In this document: one piece after another, positions 1 through 5,466 of the stretch
Numbering within the stretch: the stretch's first letter is position 1
Layout of the letters: each line of letters begins with the position of its first letter
NCBI GenBank assembly: GCA_964442135.1
Contig: CAYTYN010000046.1
Coordinates: forward strand, 1 to 9,540
Direction of reading: 5' to 3'
Source of the DNA: Avanaerovorax sp964442135
Lineage (GTDB): Bacteria > Bacillota > Clostridia > Peptostreptococcales > Anaerovoracaceae
Length of the DNA: 9,540 nucleotides
Notes under the pieces: generated by a model
The model's input: only the letters and a program-made list of their open reading frames with translations
What the model was told of the DNA's origin: nothing
Databases searched by the model: none
Position numbers and translations under genes: made by a program

Positions 1-173
1 TTAAGGATCATCTCCAGATCCTCTCTACAGCCTCCGCATACGTTTCCCGTGTTGGAAACCTTGCATAGGGTGACCAGATCGGTAATTCCCTCTTTTCTTA
101 TTATGTCCTCGATCTCGCCTCTGGTCACACGGCGGCACAGACATACCTGGTAATCTCTTGAATTTCTATCCAT
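1..173 (-). CDS. BFD-like [2Fe-2S]-binding protein, 3' end cut by window edge
   Basis: Reading the minus strand from the ATG at 173 gives 57 codons with no stop before the window edge, so the C-terminus is missing. The peptide starts MDRNSRDYQVCLCRR and contains a C-x-C pair (C11, C13) and a C-x2-C pair (C46, C49 in NVCGGC) 33 residues apart, the spacing typical of the BFD-like [2Fe-2S] domain (bacterioferritin-associated ferredoxin, also found in nitrite reductase and other redox proteins). An additional C37 lies between them. A good ribosome binding site (AGGTG, five bases before the ATG) supports the start. Stand-alone proteins of this family are small (about 60-80 residues) and are thought to be soluble electron carriers or iron-handling adaptors; the partner here cannot be told. 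It is divergent from pyruvate kinase, with a shared 153-bp upstream region. It could be the N-terminus of a larger protein, because the end is not visible. Confidence 0.75.
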   Translation of the reverse strand, partial: MDRNSRDYQVCLCRRVTRGEIEDIIRKEGITDLVTLCKVSNTGNVCGGCREDLEMIL

Positions 174-227
174 TTTTTCACCTATCCGGTGTCAAGGCCG
201 GGTTCTTTCTTTAAAGATATATCAAGT

Positions 228-257
228 ATATTACACCACTTATTTGATTTTACACAA
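228..257 (-). promoter_or_regulatory. Possible sigma-A promoter for the BFD-like gene
   Basis: On the minus strand TTGTGT (257-252) is followed after 16 bases by TGTAAT (235-230), or after 18 bases by TAATAT (233-228). This would give a 5' leader of about 50 bases. The -35 element is weak, so this is a suggestion only. Confidence 0.3.
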
Positions 258-277
258 TATATTAACACGTTTTTTTC

Positions 278-307
278 TTGTCTTTTCGTGGGGACTGAAT
301 GTATAAT
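278..307 (+). promoter_or_regulatory. Candidate sigma-A promoter of pyruvate kinase
   Basis: TTGTCT (278-283), an 18-base spacer, and a perfect TATAAT (302-307) lie just before the pyk ribosome binding site. Transcription would start near 313-315, leaving a very short leader of about 12-14 bases ahead of the ATG at 327. The -10 is perfect but the short leader lowers confidence; a start farther upstream in the AT-rich stretch 200-275 is possible. Confidence 0.45.
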
Positions 308-326
308 AAAATCGATGGAGGTTAAT

Positions 327-1748
327 ATGAGAAGAACGAAAATAGTATGCACCATAGGGCCGGCATCCAGGGATCCGAAGATCTTGGAGAAGATGCTGAA
401 GGCGGGTATGAACGTGGCGAGAATGAACTTCTCTCACGGCACCCATGAAGAACATAAGAAAACCATAGAAGATTTCAGGAGAATACGGGACAGGCTGGGA
501 GTTCCCGCCGCGGTGCTCCTGGACACCAGAGGACCGGAGATCAGAATCAAGAAATTCGTCAATGGAAAAGAATATCTTTGCGAAGGGGAAAAATTCACCA
601 TAACCACCAGAGATGTAGAGGGAACTAATGAGCAGGTCTCGGTAACATATAAGGATTTTCCTAAGGAGCTGAAGCCGGGTAATCAGATACTGATAAACGA
701 CGGCAAAATCGTCATAAGGACAGATCAGATTACGGATACCGATGTGGTGGGAACAGTCATACACGGGGGAGAGATAAGCAACCATAAGGGAATAAACCTT
801 CCCAATGTTAACGTAAACATGGCCTATATGAGCGAGCAGGATAGGAAGGACATACTCTTCGGTATCGAAAACGATGTGGATTACATTGCGGCGTCATTTA
901 TAAGATCCGCGAGAGATGTACAGACGGTGAGAACCCTTCTGGAGGAGAACGGCGGTTCTAAGATAAAGATAATCGCTAAGATAGAGAGCACCCAGGGAGT
1001 GGATAACTTTGAGGAGATCCTGTACGCCGCCGACGGTATCATGGTAGCCAGGGGAGATATGGGCGTAGAGGTCGCCTATGAGAAGCTGCCGGGAATACAG
1101 AAGAGATTCATCCGGCGTTGTGTCCAATCGGGAAAGATAGTCATAACGGCTACCCAGATGCTGGAATCTATGATAAATTCGCCGGTACCGACCCGAGCCG
1201 AAATCACAGACGTGGCCAACGCGGTTTTCGACGGCACCAGCGCTGTGATGCTCTCAGGAGAGACGGCGGCAGGAAGCTACCCTGTAGAAGCGGTGGAAAC
1301 CATGGCTAAAATAGCCGAACAGGCCGAGTCCGATATAATGAGAGTGAGCTTGTACGCCAGAGAGATGGTTTGGCATGAGATGGACGCTTTGGACGTTACC
1401 AATGCCATAGCCCATGCCGCCTGCACTTTGGCCGCTGATATAAAGGCCGGCGCTATAATGGCAGTGACTAAGACCGGCTACACCGCAGGGAGAATGGCGA
1501 AATTCAGGCCTGACACTTTGATAATAGGCGTGTCATCCTATGAGAAGACGTACCAGCAAATGGCGCTCCTCTGGGGAGTTTATCCGATCAGAAGCGAGTA
1601 CGGAGCAGAGATAGGGGACGGCGTAGAGGGCATAGAGAAATGTGCCGCAAAGGCTATCGGCACCGGCATAATAAAAGAAGGAGACAAGTTGGTGGTTGCG
1701 GCCGGTCTGCCGGGAACCACCAACCTGATAAGAGTGATAACGGCATAG
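327..1748 (+). CDS. pyk: Pyruvate kinase (473 aa, potassium-dependent type)
   Basis: Catalyses the last step of glycolysis, phosphoenolpyruvate + ADP to pyruvate + ATP, in the cytoplasm. The frame is open back to 189, but the start is placed at the ATG at 327: GGAGG at 317-321 is five bases upstream and MRRTKIVCTIGPAS is the standard N-terminus. Visible motifs are NFSHG (34-38), the active-site signature around AKIEST with catalytic Lys218, metal ligands Glu220 and Asp244 (ARGDMG), and TATQMLESM (274-282) with Thr276. These match rabbit muscle enzyme K270, E272, D296 and T328 with a constant offset of 52. DTRGPEIR carries Glu71 at the position that distinguishes potassium-dependent enzymes (Glu117 in rabbit) from potassium-independent ones (Lys). 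The chain ends at the usual core length and lacks the C-terminal PEP-utiliser extension of Bacillus pyruvate kinase. Codon use is strongly ATA (Ile) and AGA/AGG (Arg), unlike the genes from 4636 on. It is transcribed alone and ends at a hairpin. Confidence 0.97.
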   Translation: MRRTKIVCTIGPASRDPKILEKMLKAGMNVARMNFSHGTHEEHKKTIEDFRRIRDRLGVPAAVLLDTRGPEIRIKKFVNGKEYLCEGEKFTITTRDVEGTNEQVSVTYKDFPKELKPGNQILINDGKIVIRTDQITDTDVVGTVIHGGEISNHKGINLPNVNVNMAYMSEQDRKDILFGIENDVDYIAASFIRSARDVQTVRTLLEENGGSKIKIIAKIESTQGVDNFEEILYAADGIMVARGDMGVEVAYEKLPGIQKRFIRRCVQSGKIVITATQMLESMINSPVPTRAEITDVANAVFDGTSAVMLSGETAAGSYPVEAVETMAKIAEQAESDIMRVSLYAREMVWHEMDALDVTNAIAHAACTLAADIKAGAIMAVTKTGYTAGRMAKFRPDTLIIGVSSYEKTYQQMALLWGVYPIRSEYGAEIGDGVEGIEKCAAKAIGTGIIKEGDKLVVAAGLPGTTNLIRVITA

Positions 1749-1801
1749 GGAAAGGTGCAGAGACGTAACGAGAGCAAATTTAAGCTTTAAAAGGAAATGA
1801 A

Positions 1802-1833
1802 AGAAAGAGTCGCCCATCGGGGGGACTCTTTCT
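1802..1833. terminator. Hairpin between convergent pyk and spoVG, probably a bidirectional terminator
   Basis: AGAAAGAGTC (1802-1811) pairs perfectly with GACTCTTTCT (1824-1833), a 10-bp stem, with further C/G pairing possible inside the 12-base loop. It lies 53 bases after the pyk stop and 34 bases after the spoVG stop. The U-rich tail is weak on the plus strand and moderate on the minus strand, where TTTC and a TTTCCTTTT stretch follow. The position between convergent genes supports a shared terminator. Confidence 0.65.
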
Positions 1834-1867
1834 ATGTACACAGAGGTCTCAGGCATAGGAAAAAATC

Positions 1868-2149
1868 CTAAACCGCAGTTTCTTCTTTCCTTTCGGAAAG
1901 AACCTTTTCGTACTCTGAAAAGATAGCGTCTTTTATCTTGTTTCTCACTCCGGAAACCAGAGGGTGAGCTATATCCCGAAAGTCACCTTCTCCCATCTTC
2001 CTGCTCGGCATCGCAACAAACAGCCCGTTCTGGCCTTCGATAATCTTGATATCATGCACTACGAATTCGTTATCAAAGGTAATAGAAACTATGGCCTTCA
2101 TCTTGCCTTCTTCGCTGACTTTTCTGATTCTAACATCGGTAATGTTCAT
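1868..2149 (-). CDS. spoVG: SpoVG family RNA/DNA-binding regulator (93 aa)
   Basis: SpoVG proteins are small site-specific nucleic-acid-binding regulators. In Bacillus they affect asymmetric septation at sporulation; in other Firmicutes and in Borrelia they act as pleiotropic RNA or DNA binders. The full-length hallmark sequence is present: MNITDVRIRKV at the start, KAIVSITFDNEFVVHDIKI as the first strand-rich half, then GLFVAMPSRK (43-52) and FRDIAHP followed by a C-terminal helix. Length is normal for the family (about 90-100). The start ATG (2149) has a Shine-Dalgarno-like AAAGGCGG (2164-2157) seven bases upstream. It is monocistronic, convergent with pyk and downstream of the sigma-54 regulator in the same direction, but it has its own promoter. 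SpoVG is also found in non-sporing species, so it does not prove that this organism makes spores. Confidence 0.96.
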   Translation of the reverse strand: MNITDVRIRKVSEEGKMKAIVSITFDNEFVVHDIKIIEGQNGLFVAMPSRKMGEGDFRDIAHPLVSGVRNKIKDAIFSEYEKVLSERKEETAV

Positions 2150-2200
2150 TATAGGACCGCCTTTCTGCCCGTACTATATATATTGTCGAACCTACACACA

Positions 2201-2229
2201 ATTATACACCGTCAGAATCAAGAATACAA
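2201..2229 (-). promoter_or_regulatory. Candidate sigma-A promoter of spoVG
   Basis: On the minus strand TTGTAT (2229-2224) and a perfect TATAAT (2206-2201) are separated by exactly 17 bases. Transcription would start near 2194, giving a leader of about 45 bases. No convincing sigma-H (-35 AGGA / -10 GAAT) promoter, as known for Bacillus subtilis spoVG, was seen by eye. The -35 lies within the inverted repeat at 2214-2239. Confidence 0.6.
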
Positions 2230-2239
2230 GCTTGATTCT
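2214..2239. repeat. Perfect 9-bp inverted repeat over the spoVG -35 region (operator-like)
   Basis: AGAATCAAG (2214-2222) and CTTGATTCT (2231-2239) are perfect inverted copies separated by 8 bases. The centre also contains the self-complementary CAAGCTTG (2227-2234). The spoVG -35 hexamer (2224-2229) sits entirely in the spacer, so a protein bound here would block the promoter. As RNA it would be a weak AT-rich hairpin lacking a T-tract on the 3' side in either direction, which argues against a terminator. Confidence 0.55.
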
Positions 2240-2279
2240 AAAAAATCTGATTATTAGCATGCTTTGGGGCGGTCTATGA

Positions 2280-2300
2280 GAAAACACAGGTTCTGTTTCC
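2280..2300 (-). terminator. Weak hairpin after the sigma-54 regulator gene
   Basis: On the minus strand, nine bases past the regulator stop codon, GGAAACAG and CTGTGTTTTC form an imperfect stem around a 3-base loop, with Ts in the right arm. The stem is AT-rich with one bulge. It could terminate the regulator transcript before spoVG, but support is thin. Confidence 0.3.
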
Positions 2301-2309
2301 TTATAAGTC

Positions 2310-4283
2310 TTATTTTTGGATATGAAAGCGTTCCATACGCCGATATACGGTAGCTCTCGTAACATTGAGGTATTGACTTACCTTAGTGATGTTCCAGTGA
2401 AAATGTTCCAGCAGGTATATCAGTTCTTCGGCGTCTCCGGCTGAGCCTTTCGGAAGAGGGGGCGCCGCCGCAAAATCGATAGCAGGGTTCTCACCTGTTA
2501 AGGCAGCGTGTGCCTGAACCACCTCCGGAGGAAGCAGATCCGTGTCCATCAGCGGATCGGTTGCCAGCACCACACATCGTTCTACACAGTTTTGCAGTTC
2601 CCGCACATTACCCGGCCAGGAATATTGGCACAAGACCTCTGTCGCCTCCTTGGTAAAACCATTCACCGATTTGCCATATCTTAAATTCATCCGGTTGATA
2701 AATCGGCCGGCCAGTGCGGGGACATCTTCCAAACGCTCCCGAAGCGGAGGCAGTATTACCGTGAACACATTGAGCCGATAGTAGAGATCCTGCCGGAACC
2801 GATTATCCGCGACATCTCTGTACAGGTCACGGTTGGTGGCGGCGATAATTCGAACGTTTAACGGGATGAAGGCTTTGCCTCCTACCCTTGAGATGACCTT
2901 ATGTTCAATTGCTCGCAGAAGGATAGGTTGAAGCTCCAGAGGCATCTCTCCGATTTCGTCCAGAAACACAGTGCCCCCGTTGGCGGCTTCCAGGCGACCT
3001 ATAGATCCTCCCCGCTTAGCTCCGGTAAAAGCTCCTTCTTCGTAACCGAACAGCTCGCTTTGAATCAGCTCCCGCTGTATGGCTCCACAGTTTATGGGGA
3101 TAAACGGGCCGTTCCGTCTGGGACTTTCATTGTGTATAGCCTGGGCCAAAACGTCTTTACCTGTGCCGCTTTCTCCCAATATGAGTATGTTGGAATCGGT
3201 GGTGGCAAGTCTCCTGGCATCGTCCAGCACCCGCCGGAAGGATGAGGAGATACAGATGATGTTGTCAAAGGTCTTGTTGGCTTGAGGATCGTTCAGCTTG
3301 GAAGCCAGCTTCTGGGCCCGGTTCAGATCGCTGAGGATAACCAGAGATTCCATCTTTTGTCCCACAGACACGGTTCGATACGTTACTACGCACGGATAGG
3401 TATTGTCGCATACATGCAAATCGGTAATCTTATCGGTGAAGACAGAGCCGCGGGCGATAGCGCGGTTCAGGGCGGAATCGGGAATCAGGGATTTGATATC
3501 CTTTCCTAACAGCTCTTCCTCCTTAACGTGAAACTGCTTCAGCAGGGTTCCGTTGGCCATGGTTACCTTTCCGGTATGATCCAATACCAGCAGACCTTCA
3601 GACAAGGCGTCCACCAAGGCTTGGAGGTGCTGATATGCCAAAGCGGTAGCGCGGGCAGAATCCTGTTGCCCCAGCTGAGCCTCAATGGAATAGGAGGTCA
3701 TGACAATCATGGCAAGGGTGTGAGGATGGGGATTGTCAGTCTTATGGGTGATTGAAATGGCTCCGATAATGGAACCGTCCGGAGCGTGAATCGGAGCTCC
3801 CGCCCCGCTGAAGTGGTGCGGGAACATACAGTAGTGCTCATATCCGGAAACCTGAAGGGGGCGATTATCGTGAATGGCGGTGCCGATAGGATTATTGCCC
3901 ATCCTCTCCTCACTCCAGGCAGTGTATAAAATGTCATGGTTAGGGTCGATGAGAGTGGTAGCTCCGTAGATGCTCAGCAGATATCCGTCCGCGTCGCTGA
4001 TGGCGACAAAGAGGCCGGCATCATGGAGAAACTGATACAGGTGCTGCACGGCCGGCAGGGCAATTTCCAGCATTTCCCGGTTTTTCTCAAGCCGCAGGGC
4101 AATTTCCCGGGGATCAGTCAATCGGGAGGGAGCTTTCAGTGACGGATTCACCCCAAGAGCGTGGCACCGTTTCCAAGATTCCAGGATCTCCGGTCGTATA
4201 ACTCCTTCCCTGATCGGTTGGCCGGTAATAAACGATTTCCAATTTTCCTTAATCCGGTTCTGAGAAACCGATTGATTTTCCAT
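2310..4283 (-). CDS. Sigma-54-dependent activator, AcoR type (GAF-PAS-AAA+-Fis HTH, 657 aa)
   Basis: A bacterial enhancer-binding protein that uses ATP hydrolysis to open promoters held by sigma-54 RNA polymerase. Domains in order: an AcoR-type N-terminal segment and GAF domain (about 25-205, with RPEILESWKRC near 30-40 and SGAGAPIHAPDGSIIGAISIT near 159-179), a PAS domain (about 215-325), the sigma-54 AAA+ domain (about 340-575) and a Fis-type helix-turn-helix at the end (about 616-653). In the AAA+ domain Walker A is GESGTGKD (370-377), the sigma-54-contacting GAFTGA loop is intact (417-422), Walker B is TVFLDE (438-443), arginine-finger candidates are R495 and R497, and WPGNVREL is at 556-563. 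There is no receiver domain, so the signal is probably a small molecule or CoA-pathway metabolite sensed by GAF/PAS, not phosphorylation (inference). The ATG at 4283 is chosen, with AAGGGAG (4298-4292) eight bases upstream; an in-frame TTG at 4286 is an alternative. It is divergent from the crotonase operon, which has a sigma-54 promoter, so that operon is the likely target. Confidence 0.93.
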   Translation of the reverse strand: MENQSVSQNRIKENWKSFITGQPIREGVIRPEILESWKRCHALGVNPSLKAPSRLTDPREIALRLEKNREMLEIALPAVQHLYQFLHDAGLFVAISDADGYLLSIYGATTLIDPNHDILYTAWSEERMGNNPIGTAIHDNRPLQVSGYEHYCMFPHHFSGAGAPIHAPDGSIIGAISITHKTDNPHPHTLAMIVMTSYSIEAQLGQQDSARATALAYQHLQALVDALSEGLLVLDHTGKVTMANGTLLKQFHVKEEELLGKDIKSLIPDSALNRAIARGSVFTDKITDLHVCDNTYPCVVTYRTVSVGQKMESLVILSDLNRAQKLASKLNDPQANKTFDNIICISSSFRRVLDDARRLATTDSNILILGESGTGKDVLAQAIHNESPRRNGPFIPINCGAIQRELIQSELFGYEEGAFTGAKRGGSIGRLEAANGGTVFLDEIGEMPLELQPILLRAIEHKVISRVGGKAFIPLNVRIIAATNRDLYRDVADNRFRQDLYYRLNVFTVILPPLRERLEDVPALAGRFINRMNLRYGKSVNGFTKEATEVLCQYSWPGNVRELQNCVERCVVLATDPLMDTDLLPPEVVQAHAALTGENPAIDFAAAPPLPKGSAGDAEELIYLLEHFHWNITKVSQYLNVTRATVYRRMERFHIQK

Positions 4284-4354
4284 CAAGACAACTCCCTTCT
4301 ACGGTCCTATGGCTTGGTTCTGGCGGTTTGAGTCATTTCTGTTCTGATGCCATT

Positions 4355-4384
4355 ATGGTAACACAGATAGATATGAGGAATCAA
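4355..4384 (-). promoter_or_regulatory. Possible sigma-A promoter of the sigma-54 regulator gene
   Basis: On the minus strand TTGATT (4384-4379) is followed after 18 bases by TACCAT (4360-4355). CATAAT (4357-4352) lies three bases farther, at a poorer 21-base spacing. The match is modest. The -35 touches the left palindrome at 4384-4396, so binding there could make the regulator repress its own gene (inference). Confidence 0.33.
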
Positions 4385-4424
4385 TACATTATGTATATCG
4401 TAAAATGTATCGTTGATACATTTT
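4384..4424. promoter_or_regulatory. Two related palindromes: candidate enhancer (UAS) for the sigma-54 activator
   Basis: Site 1 is ATACAT-T-ATGTAT (4384-4396), a perfect palindrome. Site 2 is AAAATGTATC (4402-4411) and GATACATTTT (4415-4424), perfect 10-bp arms around GTT. Both use the same half-site ATGTAT/ATACAT, and their centres (about 4390 and 4413) are 23 bp apart, close to two helical turns. They lie about 195-215 bp upstream of the predicted sigma-54 start, a normal distance for activator sites. Fis-type HTH dimers bind such dyads. The assignment to the divergent regulator is inference from position. Confidence 0.65.
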
Positions 4425-4473
4425 GTATAGCTTCGGAATTCCCACTTCCCGCAGCAAAGCATGGATAACAGAA

Positions 4474-4490
4474 TTTTTCAATTTGAAAAA
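4474..4490. repeat. AT-rich perfect dyad upstream of the sigma-54 promoter
   Basis: TTTTTCAA, a central T, and TTGAAAAA form a perfect 8-bp-arm dyad about 90-105 bp upstream of the -24 element. It does not share the ATGTAT half-site of the sites at 4384-4424. The A/T tracts suggest bent or flexible DNA that could help looping, or a separate binding site; neither is shown. Confidence 0.4.
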
Positions 4491-4580
4491 GTATTTGTTT
4501 TCAAGATTTCAAGGCATCCCGGGAGAGCTGTTTTAAGCTCTGTCCCACGGCAACAGGAGAAAACCACTCTGAAAATCATT

Positions 4581-4596
4581 TGGCACGTCATTTGCT
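4581..4596 (+). promoter_or_regulatory. Sigma-54 (-24/-12) promoter of the crotonase operon
   Basis: TGGCAC (4581-4586), five bases, then TTGC (4592-4595) followed by T matches the sigma-54 consensus TGGCAC-N5-TTGCW. The spacing between the invariant GG (4582-4583) and GC (4594-4595) is the required 10 bases. Transcription would start near 4607, 13 bases before the ribosome binding site of the first gene. A complete sigma-54 activator is encoded divergently. Confidence 0.88.
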
Positions 4597-4635
4597 ATTT
4601 ACATAGACAGACTATGATGAAAGGAGGCGAATATT

Positions 4636-5421
4636 GTGGATAATGAACCTGTGGTCTTGGTCAAGGAAGGCAGAGTTGCGATTATAACGATTCAAAACCC
4701 ACCTGTCAACGTCTTAACCAATTCTGTGCGGGATGGATTGAAGACCTGCGTTGAGCAAGTTGGAAAAGACCCGGAGGTAGCTGCTGTTATCATTACCGGA
4801 TCCGGTGAGAAAGCCTTTATGGCCGGCGCGGACATCAAAGGATTTCCCGACATGTTCGGAGTACCCGGCGAAGCCTACGGCTATGCTCGGACGATATACG
4901 AGGTGTGGGATAAGATTCGGGATTTACCTAAGCCTACTATCGCGGCTATCAATGGTTCGGCTCTGGGAGCCGGCATGGAGCTGGCCTTAGTGTGCGACCT
5001 GAGAGTAGCCGAAGAACAGTCCATGTTTAGATTTCCGGAGATCGGTCTTGGGCTCTTCCCCGGCGGAGGTGGCACTCAGCGGATGCCTAAAGTAACCGAT
5101 ATGACCTTGGCTAAGGAAATGATGTTTACCGGAGAGCAGATCGACGCTGAAACAGCGTTAGCACGCGGTTTCCTTAACGCAGTCACTCCGAAGGGTGAGG
5201 CTTTAGCCAAGGCCAAAGAGATGGCCGCTAAGATCAGTACCCATTCTATTCCTATCCTGGCTTTGACCAAGAAGGCCATCAACGCCGGTTTGGATGGAGA
5301 TGAGAGGAAAGGCATCAGCGTAGAGGCTGAGCTATGGCAGGAATGCTTCATGACCCAAGACATTCAAGAGGGCGTCACCGCGTTTTTAGAAAAGCGAACC
5401 CCAAAATTTAAAGACCGCTAA
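4636..5421 (+). CDS. crt: Enoyl-CoA hydratase / crotonase (261 aa)
   Basis: Reversible hydration of crotonyl-CoA to 3-hydroxybutyryl-CoA, in the cytoplasm. The crotonase fold signatures are present: FMAGADIKGF (61-70) and INGSALGAGMELALVCD (105-121) form the oxyanion hole and CoA pocket, and PEIGLGLFPGGGGTQR (134-149) follows. Both catalytic glutamates of rat crotonase (Glu144, Glu164) have equivalents, Glu115 in GAGMEL and Glu135 in FPEIGLG, which marks a true hydratase within a functionally varied superfamily. The length is standard. The start is a GTG, supported by AAAGGAGG (4620-4627) eight bases upstream and by alignment of the N-terminus. It is first in the sigma-54-driven operon and is followed after 45 bases by the thiolase. 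In this setting it takes the crotonyl-CoA made by AbfD towards acetoacetyl-CoA. The direction in the cell and exact chain-length preference are inferred. Confidence 0.92.
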   Translation: MDNEPVVLVKEGRVAIITIQNPPVNVLTNSVRDGLKTCVEQVGKDPEVAAVIITGSGEKAFMAGADIKGFPDMFGVPGEAYGYARTIYEVWDKIRDLPKPTIAAINGSALGAGMELALVCDLRVAEEQSMFRFPEIGLGLFPGGGGTQRMPKVTDMTLAKEMMFTGEQIDAETALARGFLNAVTPKGEALAKAKEMAAKISTHSIPILALTKKAINAGLDGDERKGISVEAELWQECFMTQDIQEGVTAFLEKRTPKFKDR

Positions 5422-5439
5422 GAGGGATAGAGGCGGTCT
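5412..5439 (+). other. Intercistronic stem-loop between crotonase and thiolase
   Basis: AGACCGC (5412-5418) and GCGGTCT (5433-5439) form a perfect 7-bp GC-rich stem with a 14-base loop. The left arm is the last codons of the crotonase gene and the loop begins with its TAA stop. No T-tract follows, so it is unlikely to terminate; it may affect message stability or coupling to the thiolase, whose ribosome binding site begins nine bases later. Confidence 0.45.
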
Positions 5440-5447
5440 GACCAAGT

Positions 5448-5453
5448 AGGAGG
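5448..5453 (+). promoter_or_regulatory. Thiolase ribosome binding site with unusually long spacing
   Basis: A perfect AGGAGG is the only Shine-Dalgarno near the thiolase start, but 13 bases separate it from the ATG at 5467, against 5-9 bases for other genes here. No in-frame ATG, GTG or TTG lies closer, and MKKCVITSAARTP is the normal thiolase N-terminus, so the start is kept. Confidence 0.6.
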
Positions 5454-5466
5454 AATTACACATCAA

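Larger units (their letters stand above)
4284..4635. promoter_or_regulatory. Divergent intergenic control region between regulator and crotonase operon
   Basis: This 352-bp non-coding stretch holds, from left to right: the regulator's ribosome binding site (4292-4298), a possible regulator promoter (4355-4384), two related palindromes (4384-4424), an AT-rich perfect dyad TTTTTCAA-T-TTGAAAAA (4474-4490), a 6-bp inverted repeat AGAGCT / AGCTCT (4524-4541) flanked by GGG and CCC, the sigma-54 promoter (4581-4596) and the crotonase AAAGGAGG (4620-4627). The order (enhancer-like sites, AT-rich spacer, -24/-12 promoter) is the usual architecture for sigma-54 control. An open frame starting at 4461 crosses the promoter and is taken as chance. 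Confidence 0.75.

Noticed and set aside
231..255. Direct repeat TTACAC (231-236 and 250-255) upstream of pyk
   Set aside because: Only six bases in AT-rich DNA and no supporting symmetry; not enough to call an operator.
189..326. In-frame upstream extension of pyruvate kinase
   Set aside because: The 46 extra residues have no ribosome binding site and do not resemble pyruvate kinase, and they would overlap the likely promoter. ATG 327 has GGAGG and the standard N-terminus.
240..785. A 181-codon minus-strand frame opposite pyk
   Set aside because: It lies antisense to conserved pyruvate kinase coding sequence, crosses the pyk promoter and has no recognisable domain.
4461..4643. A 60-codon plus-strand frame upstream of crotonase
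   Set aside because: It runs through the sigma-54 promoter and the crotonase ribosome binding site, shows no family features and has no good Shine-Dalgarno.
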